A stretch of DNA of 64,000 bases from an uncultured Williamsia sp. (GTDB taxonomy: Bacteria > Actinomycetota > Actinomycetes > Mycobacteriales > Mycobacteriaceae): the NCBI RefSeq assembly GCF_947494875.1, contig NZ_CANLWM010000006.1, forward strand, positions 186,001-250,000, written 5' to 3'. Positions 7,554 through 14,647 of this stretch are shown piece after piece. Positions within the stretch are counted from its first letter, which is position 1. Each line of letters opens with the position of its first letter. The notes under the pieces are model-generated. The model was not told the origin of the DNA and made no database searches. It saw nothing but the letters and a program-made list of their open reading frames with translations. The position numbers and the translations under genes are program-made.

Positions 7554-8285
7554 ATGATCGTCAGCTCGACGGAGGGCTCCGTCACGACCATCCAGCTGAA
7601 CCGCCCGGAGAAGCGCAACGCGCTCGACCATGCGATGGTCGCGGACCTCGGAGCGGCGTTCGACGACGCGGTGTCGGCGGGTGCGCGCGCCATCGTCCTG
7701 ACGGGCGCCGGCGACGTCTTCTGTGCGGGCGCCGACCTCTCGGGTCCCGTCTACGACCCGGAATTCCTCGCATCGCTGGTCGCCACGCTCACCCGCCTGG
7801 AGGCGGTGCAGGTGCCGGTGATCGCTGCGCTCAACGGGAGCGCGCTCGGCGCAGGCCTGCAACTCGCGATGATCGCCGATCTCCGGGTGATGGCGCCCGG
7901 TGCCACGGCGGGCATCCCGGCTGCCAAGATCGGTGTCGCCGTGGACGAGTGGACCATCCGTCGCCTGATATCCCTGGTGGGGGCCGGAACTGCGCGCGGG
8001 ATGCTCATCGGGTGCGATCCCCTCACCGCAGATCACGCGCTGGCAACGGGTTTCGCCAACCGTCTGGGTGACCTCGCTGCCGCGCAGGAGTGGGCTGCGA
8101 CGATCGCCGCCCTCGCGCCTCTGACGCTCGCGCACTACAAGGCGGTCTTCACCGGTGACGGCGCGCGGGACGCTGCGCCCGAGGATCGACAGGCCGCGAT
8201 GATGCGGGCGTGGGAGAGCGAGGATCTCGTCGAGGGGCGGACGGCGCGGACCGAGAGGCGCGCACCGAGGTTCCGCGGACGCTGA
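7554..8285 (+). CDS. echA6: EchA6-like enoyl-CoA hydratase/isomerase family protein
   Basis: Crotonase-fold protein of 243 residues, the same length as mycobacterial EchA6. Key segments are LNRPEKRNALD, the oxyanion-hole stretch FCAGADLSGP, GSALGAGLQLAMIADLRV, and KIGVAVDEWTIRRLISLVG. In the last of these the usual catalytic Glu pair of true hydratases is not evident, which fits EchA6: a non-catalytic acyl-CoA binder that hands acyl chains to FAS-II for mycolate synthesis. The call rests on remembered family features and on an AccD3-like gene 2.3 kb away; echA6 and accD3 are adjacent in Mycobacterium tuberculosis. An ordinary beta-oxidation hydratase is the alternative. Confidence 0.75.
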   Translation: MIVSSTEGSVTTIQLNRPEKRNALDHAMVADLGAAFDDAVSAGARAIVLTGAGDVFCAGADLSGPVYDPEFLASLVATLTRLEAVQVPVIAALNGSALGAGLQLAMIADLRVMAPGATAGIPAAKIGVAVDEWTIRRLISLVGAGTARGMLIGCDPLTADHALATGFANRLGDLAAAQEWAATIAALAPLTLAHYKAVFTGDGARDAAPEDRQAAMMRAWESEDLVEGRTARTERRAPRFRGR

Positions 8286-8299
8286 CGGGGCGCCGTCAG
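8282..8299 (+). terminator. Hairpin terminator after the EchA6-like gene
   Basis: CTGACGG-GGCG-CCGTCAG forms a perfect 7-bp stem with a 4-nt loop and is followed on the plus strand by a pyrimidine run rich in T (to about 8320). It covers the stop codons of both convergent genes. The T-rich run is also the Lys-rich tail of the opposite gene. Confidence 0.6.
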
Positions 8300-8682
8300 C
8301 CCTTCTTCTTCTTTTTCTTGGTGCCCTTCGTCGACGACCCGGGCCGGTAGACCAGCCGCTCGACGGCGGGCGGCGGGATCGCCGCCCCGGGACCGCCGGC
8401 GTGCAGCCACTCGCCGATGTCCTGCATCGCCGAGACCGTCAGCACCTTCTGCAGCCACACCGGTCGGCCGCCCTCGGCGCGTCCGGCGCGGGACGGCGAC
8501 ACCACCATGACGTTGGATCGCTTGCAGTCGTCGAGGCAATCGCTGGTGCGGACCCGCGCGGCGTCCTGCACCGATCGCCGGAGCTCGTCGAGCTGGGCGT
8601 CGTGATCGACGTCGGGGTGCTTCTTGCGGGTACCGCAGCAGCATCCGCGACAGACGGTCACGGTCGGCACCTTGTTGCTCAT
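8296..8682 (-). CDS. (2Fe-2S) ferredoxin-like (thioredoxin-fold) protein
   Basis: Protein of 128 residues. It begins VPTVTVCRGCCCGTRKKHPD and has a second Cys pair in SDCLDDCKRSNVMVV, the Cys spacing seen in thioredoxin-like 2Fe-2S ferredoxins and in NuoE-type domains. It probably carries electrons in the cytoplasm. The tail ends in a Lys run (GTKKKKKKG). ATG 8682 gives the shortest form with the full Cys cluster; an upstream ATG at 8733 would add 17 residues. It converges on the EchA6-like gene with a shared hairpin. The redox partner is unknown. Confidence 0.75.
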   Translation of the reverse strand: MSNKVPTVTVCRGCCCGTRKKHPDVDHDAQLDELRRSVQDAARVRTSDCLDDCKRSNVMVVSPSRAGRAEGGRPVWLQKVLTVSAMQDIGEWLHAGGPGAAIPPPAVERLVYRPGSSTKGTKKKKKKG

Positions 8683-8760
8683 CGTCGTCCACAGTACGAG
8701 AGCGGTCGAAGAATGCTTTACGGCACCCGGCAAAGCTACGCAAGGCTAAGCGCTGGGAGT

Positions 8761-8774
8761 TTTCCTGCCGGAAA
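8761..8774. promoter_or_regulatory. Inverted repeat before the NCS1 permease gene
   Basis: TTTCC-TGCC-GGAAA lies about 93 nt upstream of the permease start in the 184-nt intergenic region. It could be an operator or part of a 5' leader. No known riboswitch pattern was recognised around it. Confidence 0.25.
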
Positions 8775-8866
8775 CACGGGTGCACAGCGATCGACACACG
8801 GCGTCCCTACTTTCGCGCTATTGCCCAGCAGCGGGCGAGATCCCCACTGCGCGAACAGGAGCATCC

Positions 8867-10546
8867 ATGACAGACGTGGCCGAACCGCCGAACACCACCA
8901 CCCTCGCGACCGGACCAGCGGCCGCCGCGACCCGGGAGACCCTGGAGGACTACACCCTCCGGTTCGCACCCCGCAGCTACCGCAAATGGGGGCCAGGTGT
9001 CGTCGCGATCTCCGCGCTCGGCGGTATCGCCTACCTGGCCGACTTCGCCATCGGCGCGAACATCGGCATCGCCAACGGCACCGGGAACGCGCTGTGGGGC
9101 ATCCTCTTCTTCGCCGTGGTCATCGTCCTCACCGGATATCCGCTGGCCTACTACGCGGCGCGGTACAACATCGACCTCGACCTCATCACGCGCGGAAGCG
9201 GTTTCGGGTACTACGGCTCGGTCGTCACCAACGTGATCTTCGCGTCGTTCACGTTCATCTTCTTCGCCCTCGAGGGCTCGATCATGGCGCAGGGCCTCAA
9301 ACTCGGCCTGCACATCCCACTCTGGCTGGGCTATCTGCTCTCGTCGGTGTTGATCATCCCGCTCGTCATCTACGGGATGAACACCCTGGCCAAGCTGCAG
9401 GTGTGGACCACCCCGCTGTGGCTGGTCATGATGGTCCTGCCGTTCCTGTACCTGCTCATCAGCCACCCCGACGCGATCGGTGACTTCCTCGCCTACAGCG
9501 GCGGCACCGACGCCAAGGGCGGACAGGGTGTCTCGTTCGCCGGGACCATGCTCGCCGCGGGTGTCTGCCTGTCGCTGATCGCCCAGATCGCCGAGCAGAT
9601 CGACTACCTCCGCTTCATGCCGCCGCGCACCGCGGAGAACCGCCGCAAGTGGTGGACCGCCGTCATCACGGCCGGCCCGGGCTGGGTGTTCTTCGGTGCG
9701 ATCAAGCAGGTCGTCGGGCTCTTCCTCGCCGTGTACCTGATCCTGAACTTCTCGGCGCAGGCCGGCGTCGCGAACCAGCCGGTCGAGCAGTTCCTCGCCA
9801 TCTACGACGACTTCATGCCGCACTGGCTCGCATTGACCCTGGCCGTGATCCTCGTCGTCATCAGCCAGATCAAGATCAACGTCACCAACGCCTACTCCGG
9901 CTCACTCGCGTGGACGAACAGCTTCACCCGCGTCACGAAGACCTACCCGGGTCGCATCGTGTTCCTGGTGTTCAACGTCGCCATCGCGATCGTGCTGATG
10001 GAGGCGGACATGTTCAGCTTCCTCAACAACCTGCTGAACTTCTACGCCAACTGCGGCATCGCGTGGATCGTCGCCGTCGCCTCGGACATCGCGATCAACA
10101 AGTTCCTGCTCAACCTGTCGCCGAAGCAGCCCGAGTTCCGACGCGGGATGCTCTACAACGTCAACCCCGTCGGCTTCGTCTCGGTGATCGTCGCCGCCGG
10201 CGCGTCGATCCTGGTGTACTTCCACGTCTTCGGGGATGCGATCCAGCCGTACTCGCCGATCGTCGCGCTCGTCCTCGCGCTGGTGCTCCCGCCGATCATC
10301 GCGCTGGCGACCAAGGGCAAGTACTACCTGCGGCGCACCGACGACGGCATCGACATCCCGATGCTGGACGAGGACGGCAACCCCACCGACGTCAAACTGC
10401 TGTGCTGTGTGACCGGTGTCGAGTTCGAGCGCCCGGACATGATCGCCTCGGCGAAGCCGGGTCCGAACGGGGAGAAGCAGTACATCTCGTCGCTCGCCCT
10501 CTCCTGCGACAAGACGGGAGAGCACGTCCTGCCCGCGCAGAAGTGA
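8867..10546 (+). CDS. NCS1-family nucleobase/related-substrate permease
   Basis: Integral membrane protein of 559 residues with about 12 predicted helices between residues 45 and 485. Its sequence style is that of the nucleobase:cation symporter-1 family, including an early AISALGGIAYLADFAIGANI segment and an IKINVTNAYSGSLAWTNSF segment in the second half. ATG 8867 follows the Shine-Dalgarno AGGAG. The last 70 or so residues form a cytoplasmic tail that is unusual in holding three Cys (KLLCCVTGVEF and LALSCDKTGEH). The AccD3-like gene starts 21 nt downstream, so co-transcription is likely. Uptake of a pyrimidine, purine, hydantoin or vitamin is possible; I cannot choose. Confidence 0.85.
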   Translation: MTDVAEPPNTTTLATGPAAAATRETLEDYTLRFAPRSYRKWGPGVVAISALGGIAYLADFAIGANIGIANGTGNALWGILFFAVVIVLTGYPLAYYAARYNIDLDLITRGSGFGYYGSVVTNVIFASFTFIFFALEGSIMAQGLKLGLHIPLWLGYLLSSVLIIPLVIYGMNTLAKLQVWTTPLWLVMMVLPFLYLLISHPDAIGDFLAYSGGTDAKGGQGVSFAGTMLAAGVCLSLIAQIAEQIDYLRFMPPRTAENRRKWWTAVITAGPGWVFFGAIKQVVGLFLAVYLILNFSAQAGVANQPVEQFLAIYDDFMPHWLALTLAVILVVISQIKINVTNAYSGSLAWTNSFTRVTKTYPGRIVFLVFNVAIAIVLMEADMFSFLNNLLNFYANCGIAWIVAVASDIAINKFLLNLSPKQPEFRRGMLYNVNPVGFVSVIVAAGASILVYFHVFGDAIQPYSPIVALVLALVLPPIIALATKGKYYLRRTDDGIDIPMLDEDGNPTDVKLLCCVTGVEFERPDMIASAKPGPNGEKQYISSLALSCDKTGEHVLPAQK

Positions 10547-10567
10547 CGGCTCGACGATGATGGGCGG

Positions 10568-12046
10568 GTGACCCGACGCAGCGCCCGCCAGGTGATCGAC
10601 GTCCTCGCCGACGACGGCACCTGGGAGAGCTGGGACACCCCGGTCGTCGTCGCAACCGACGACGTCGCGTACGCCGACGATCTGAACAGCGCTCGCCAGA
10701 CGACCGGTGAGGACGAATCCGTCCTCACCGGTCGTCTGTCACTCCGGGGGTGGCGGGTCGCGGTCGTCGTGAGCGAATTCGGGTTCCTGGCCGGATCGAT
10801 CGGCCGGGACGCAGGACTCCGGGTGACCACCGCGATCCGTCGCGCCACAGCCGAGCGACTGCCGGTGCTGGTCCTCCCCGCCTCCGGCGGCACGCGTATG
10901 CAGGAGGGGACACCCGCCTTCCTGCAGATAATGACGATCACGGCCGCGGTGGTCGACCACAAGGCCGCGCATCTGCCGTACCTCGTGTACCTGCGCCACC
11001 CGACGACCGGGGGCGTGTTCGCGTCGTGGGCCTCGCTGGGACATGTGACGATCGCGGAACCGGATGCGCTCGTGGGCTTCCTGGGGCCTCGCGTCTTCGA
11101 GGGCCTCTACGGTGAGCCCTTCCCCGACGGTGTTCAGCGTTCCGAGAACCTCAGACGGCACGGGATCGTCGACATCGTCAGCGCGGTCGACGACCTCCCG
11201 GTGATAGTCGAGGTGGTGCTCAGGGTCACCCGCTCGAGCGGCGGCGACGGTGTCGCGGTCCCGGCACGCGTCGATCGGGAAGCGGTCTCGGTGGACCCGT
11301 GGGACGCGGTCGTCGCATCTCGTCGTGGTGACCGGCCCGGTGCGCGAGAGGTGTTGTCGCGGATGTCGTCCGACCTCGTCGACCTCAGTGGTACCGGGGA
11401 GGGTGAGAACGACCACGGGGTGATCGTGGTGTTGGCTCGGACAGGTGGCGTCGGTGCGGTCGTCGTGGCCCAGGACCGTCGGCAGCAACGACCGGGATCA
11501 CGACTGGGGCCGGCCGCCCTGCGCATCGCCCGCCGGGGCATGCAGATCGCGGCCGACCTCCGGCTCCCCCTGGTGACGATGATCGACACGCCGGGCGCCG
11601 ACCTGTCGGTCGCCGCGGAAGAGGGTGGTCTGGCCGGGGAGATCGCCCGGTGTCTGGCCGATCTCGTCGCGCTACCGACCGTCACCGTGTCGGTGCTGCT
11701 CGGGGAGGGCGCCGGGGGAGGTGCGTTGGCGTTGCTCCCGGCCGACCGGATCGTGGCCGCCTCGCACGCATGGCTCGCGCCGCTGCCGCCGGAGGGCGCG
11801 AGTCTCATCGTCTTCCGCGACACCGATCACGCCGACGTGATGGCCCGCCGTCAGGGGATCGAGGCGCCCGCGCTCGCCGCGCGCGGTCTCGTCGACACGG
11901 TCGTCGACGAGGGCGCCGACCCGGCCAGGGACCCCGAGGGCTTCGCACGGGCGATCGGTGCCGCGATCGTCGCGGCGATCGGCGAGGCTCGCACGATTCC
12001 CGACGATCGTCGCCGAGCCGATCGTGCCGCCCGCTTCGCCGGCTGA
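10568..12046 (+). CDS. accD3: AccD3-like acyl-CoA carboxyltransferase (fused beta and alpha halves)
   Basis: Biotin-dependent carboxyltransferase of 492 residues with two crotonase-like halves. The N-half (about 40-230) corresponds to AccD: VSEFGFLAGSIGRDAG, LPASGGTRMQEGT. The C-half (about 260-480) corresponds to AccA: PGSRLGPAALRIARRGMQIA, TMIDTPGAD, LGEGAGGGALAL. It moves carboxyl from carboxybiotin to an acyl-CoA such as acetyl-CoA. The N-terminal four-Cys zinc ribbon of E. coli AccD is absent. Length and layout match mycobacterial AccD3 (about 495 residues). The biotin carboxylase subunit is not in the window. Start GTG 10568 is 21 nt after the permease. Confidence 0.83.
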   Translation: MTRRSARQVIDVLADDGTWESWDTPVVVATDDVAYADDLNSARQTTGEDESVLTGRLSLRGWRVAVVVSEFGFLAGSIGRDAGLRVTTAIRRATAERLPVLVLPASGGTRMQEGTPAFLQIMTITAAVVDHKAAHLPYLVYLRHPTTGGVFASWASLGHVTIAEPDALVGFLGPRVFEGLYGEPFPDGVQRSENLRRHGIVDIVSAVDDLPVIVEVVLRVTRSSGGDGVAVPARVDREAVSVDPWDAVVASRRGDRPGAREVLSRMSSDLVDLSGTGEGENDHGVIVVLARTGGVGAVVVAQDRRQQRPGSRLGPAALRIARRGMQIAADLRLPLVTMIDTPGADLSVAAEEGGLAGEIARCLADLVALPTVTVSVLLGEGAGGGALALLPADRIVAASHAWLAPLPPEGASLIVFRDTDHADVMARRQGIEAPALAARGLVDTVVDEGADPARDPEGFARAIGAAIVAAIGEARTIPDDRRRADRAARFAG

Positions 12047-12048
12047 TC

Positions 12049-12065
12049 CCCACTCGTCGAGTGGG
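12049..12065. terminator. Hairpin between convergent accD3-like and LGFP genes
   Basis: CCCACTC-GTC-GAGTGGG is a perfect 7-bp stem just after the carboxyltransferase stop. It has no U-tract. Position between convergent genes suggests a terminator. Confidence 0.45.
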
Positions 12066-12165
12066 CGTCACCGGAAGTCGGTTGGGCGGGCGGTGTCACG
12101 AATCGTCCGGAACCGCCCAGTCGACGGGTGGCGTCAGGGGCCGCTGACGATCAGGGCGGGAGGGC

Positions 12166-12753
12166 TCAGGGCCAGAAGATCGTGCCGCCTGCGAAGTCCT
12201 GCGCGAACCGGTTGCCGACGCGGTACTCGTCGGTCTGCGGCATGCCGTAGTACCCGGTCGAACCACCCATCGACGCCCAGCGGCCCAGGATCCTGCCCCA
12301 CACCTGGTGGGCTCCCGCCGACGACGACCAGTAGACGTTCCCGCCCTGGAAGTCCTGGCGCTTGCCGCGGCCCGGAACGTCCTTCTCGTCGCTGATCGGG
12401 TAACCGAGGGCCTTGCGCTCGAAGCCGAGAGCGCCCCACTTGGTGCGGATGGCCCCGCCGACGAAGTGGGCCTTCCCGCTGTCGACGCCGCCGTTCCAGT
12501 AGAACGAGACGTTCTTCTCGAACACCTGGAAGCGACCGTTGCGAAGCGCGACGCGCTCAGGCGTGACCGGGTTGCCCCACTTGTCGACGCCGCCGGTGGC
12601 GTCGAACGCCTCCTCGATGCGTCCGCCGACGGTGAACTCCCCGTAGACGGTGTCGGCGGAGGCGGGTGCCGCGGTGCAGACCGTGGCGGCTGCGGCACCG
12701 GCGAGGACGACGCCCAGGACACGGGCGCGGAGGGTGGGTCGAGACGTGTGCAT
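12166..12753 (-). CDS. Secreted LGFP-repeat protein
   Basis: Protein of 195 residues with a Sec signal peptide (about residues 1-38: RARVLGVVLAGAAAATVCTA, cleavage near APASA-DT). The mature part consists of repeated units with a G-F/W-P-x-x-D/E pattern, for example GVDKWGNPVTPE, RTKWGALGFERKALGYPISD and YYGMPQTDEYRVGNRF. These resemble LGFP repeats, which in corynebacteria and relatives associate with mycolyltransferases and the cell wall. It is likely exported and attached to the arabinogalactan-mycolate layer. ATG 12753 was chosen because it opens the signal peptide; longer in-frame starts add only a non-hydrophobic extension. Confidence 0.82.
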   Translation of the reverse strand: MHTSRPTLRARVLGVVLAGAAAATVCTAAPASADTVYGEFTVGGRIEEAFDATGGVDKWGNPVTPERVALRNGRFQVFEKNVSFYWNGGVDSGKAHFVGGAIRTKWGALGFERKALGYPISDEKDVPGRGKRQDFQGGNVYWSSSAGAHQVWGRILGRWASMGGSTGYYGMPQTDEYRVGNRFAQDFAGGTIFWP

Positions 12754-12862
12754 GCCGCATATGGTCACATCTCCCGCCCGGCGGCGCGGCACCACCCGAA
12801 GGTCCCGGTCCGAACGGCTCTCGCGGCGGGAAAAGGGAGAAGCGGGCGTCGGTCCCGAGCTG

Positions 12863-12868
12863 TAGCGT
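12863..12868 (+). promoter_or_regulatory. -10 element TAGCGT before a leaderless leader ORF
   Basis: TAGCGT lies 7 nt before GTG 12876, so the transcript for the ABC exporter probably begins at the leader ORF. A 5-bp inverted repeat GGAGG-TGCCG-CCTCC (12872-12886) overlaps the start of the transcript. Confidence 0.45.
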
Positions 12869-12875
12869 TCTGGAG

Positions 12876-12920
12876 GTGCCGCCTCCACCTGTCCCGACGC
12901 CGGAGACGCGATCGTGCTGA
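12876..12920 (+). CDS. Proline-rich leader ORF upstream of the ABC exporter (14 residues)
   Basis: The short ORF reads VPPPPVPTPETRSC (GTG start). It follows a leaderless -10 by 7 nt and ends in a TGA that overlaps the first codons of the ABC exporter gene by 7 nt. Four consecutive Pro codons favour ribosome pausing, and the overlapping stop would couple leader translation to exporter translation. Coding status is inferred from the promoter spacing and the overlap. A chance ORF cannot be excluded at this length. Confidence 0.4.
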   Translation: MPPPPVPTPETRSC

Positions 12921-14647
12921 TCCGCCTCCTGCGGACCTACCTCGCCCCCTACCGCCGTGAACTGGGGGCGGTTGTCGTCGTACAGGTCATCGCGACGGTC
13001 GCGATGCTCTACCTCCCGACGCTCAACGCCGACATCATCGACAACGGCATCGCCCGCGGGGACACCGACTACATCCTCCGCATGGGCGGCTGGATGCTGC
13101 TGTTCTCCGTCGTCCAGGTGGTGGGCAGCGTCGCGTCGAGCTTCTTCGGGGCGCGGGCGTCCCTGGGCGCCGGCCGCGACCTGCGCCGCGACCTCATGCG
13201 CCGCGTCGGGTCGTTCTCGGCCCGCGAGGTGGGCACGTTCGGTGCGCCGTCGCTCATCACCCGCACCACCAACGACGTCCAGCAGGTGCAGCTGCTCGGC
13301 GTGATGGCCGCGACGATCCTCGTCACCGCACCGATCATGTGCATCGGCGGCATCGTGATGGGTGTGCGCGTCGGCGCCTCGCTGGCCTGGGTGCTCGTCG
13401 TCGCGGTCCCCGTCCTCGGCGGCGCGATGGCGCTCATCATCGCGCGGATGATCCCGCAGTTCCGGGCGATGCAGGTCCGCATCGACGCGGTGAACCGGGT
13501 TCTGCGCGAACAGATCACGGGTATCCGGGTCGTGCGGGCGTTCGTCCGCGAGGACCACGAGCGCCGCCGCTTCGCCGACGCCAACGACGACCTCACCTCG
13601 GCGTCACTCCGGGTCGGTCGGCTCGTCGCGCTCATGTTCCCGACGGTCCTGCTCATCACCAACGTGACGATGGTCGCGATCGTGTGGGTCGGCGGCTACC
13701 GAATCTCCGACGGCGCCGTCGAGATCGGCGCACTCACCGCGATGATCAGCTACGTCATGCAGATCCTGATGTCGGTGATGATGGCGTCGTTCCTCGCGAT
13801 GATGGCGCCGCGCGCGTCGGTCTGCGCCGAGCGCATCACCGAGGTCCTCGCCACCGACAGCTCCGTCGTCCCCGCCGCTGCCCCGGTCCGCTTCGCCGGC
13901 GACCCCGGCCACGTCGAGTTCCGTGACGCGCAGTTCCGCTACCCCGGCGCCGACGCCCCCGTCCTCTGCGACCTCACCCTGACCGCCCGCCCAGGCACGA
14001 CGACGGCCATCGTCGGGTCCACCGGCGCGGGCAAGACGACGATGCTCTCCCTCATCCCGCGGCTCATCGACGTCACCGCCGGGGCGGTGTTCGTCGGCGG
14101 CACCGACGTCCGCGACCTCGACCCCGAGGTCCTGCGCGCCGCGATCGGCGTCGTCCCTCAGAAGCCGTACCTGTTCTCCGGGACCATCGCGTCGAACCTG
14201 CGGTACGGCAAGGCCGACGCCACCGACGACGAGATCTGGGAGGCGCTGCGCATCGCCCAGGCCGACGGCTTCGTCCGCGAGATGCCCGACGGCCTCGACA
14301 CCGCCGTCGCCCAGGGCGGCACCACGGTCTCCGGCGGGCAGCGGCAACGCCTCGCGATCGCCCGCGCCGTCATCCGCCGGCCGTCGATCCTGCTCTTCGA
14401 CGACTCGTTCTCCGCGCTCGACCTCGCCACCGACGCCCGCGTGCGTGCCGCGCTGAAGCCGGTCACCCGGGACGCCTGCGTGATCGTCGTCGCCCAGCGC
14501 GTCTCGACGGTCGTCGACGCCGACCAGATCGTCGTCCTCGAACACGGTCGCATCGTCGGCATCGGCACCCACGACGAACTGCTCGCGGGGTGCCCCACCT
14601 ACGCCGAGATCGTCGACTCCCAACTCGCGGCGCAGGGAACGCGGTGA
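12914..14647 (+). CDS. Heterodimeric ABC exporter half-transporter, degenerate-site subunit
   Basis: Fused membrane plus ATPase protein of 577 residues. Six transmembrane helices lie within about residues 1-310 and the nucleotide-binding domain within about 330-570. Walker A is GSTGAGKTT and the signature VSGGQRQRLAIARA is canonical. The catalytic position in Walker B is Asp (ILLFDDSFSALD) instead of Glu, and the switch His is Gln (VVAQRVST). These two changes mark the subunit that contributes Walker B and H-loop to the degenerate ATP site. GTG 12914 follows GGAGA by 7 nt. It overlaps the next half-transporter by 4 nt. Multidrug or lipid export is likely. Confidence 0.92.
   Translation: MLIRLLRTYLAPYRRELGAVVVVQVIATVAMLYLPTLNADIIDNGIARGDTDYILRMGGWMLLFSVVQVVGSVASSFFGARASLGAGRDLRRDLMRRVGSFSAREVGTFGAPSLITRTTNDVQQVQLLGVMAATILVTAPIMCIGGIVMGVRVGASLAWVLVVAVPVLGGAMALIIARMIPQFRAMQVRIDAVNRVLREQITGIRVVRAFVREDHERRRFADANDDLTSASLRVGRLVALMFPTVLLITNVTMVAIVWVGGYRISDGAVEIGALTAMISYVMQILMSVMMASFLAMMAPRASVCAERITEVLATDSSVVPAAAPVRFAGDPGHVEFRDAQFRYPGADAPVLCDLTLTARPGTTTAIVGSTGAGKTTMLSLIPRLIDVTAGAVFVGGTDVRDLDPEVLRAAIGVVPQKPYLFSGTIASNLRYGKADATDDEIWEALRIAQADGFVREMPDGLDTAVAQGGTTVSGGQRQRLAIARAVIRRPSILLFDDSFSALDLATDARVRAALKPVTRDACVIVVAQRVSTVVDADQIVVLEHGRIVGIGTHDELLAGCPTYAEIVDSQLAAQGTR

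Noticed and set aside
8690-8866. A riboswitch before the NCS1 permease
   Set aside because: I looked for thiamine, guanidine and cobalamin riboswitch landmarks and found none. Only a small inverted repeat remains.
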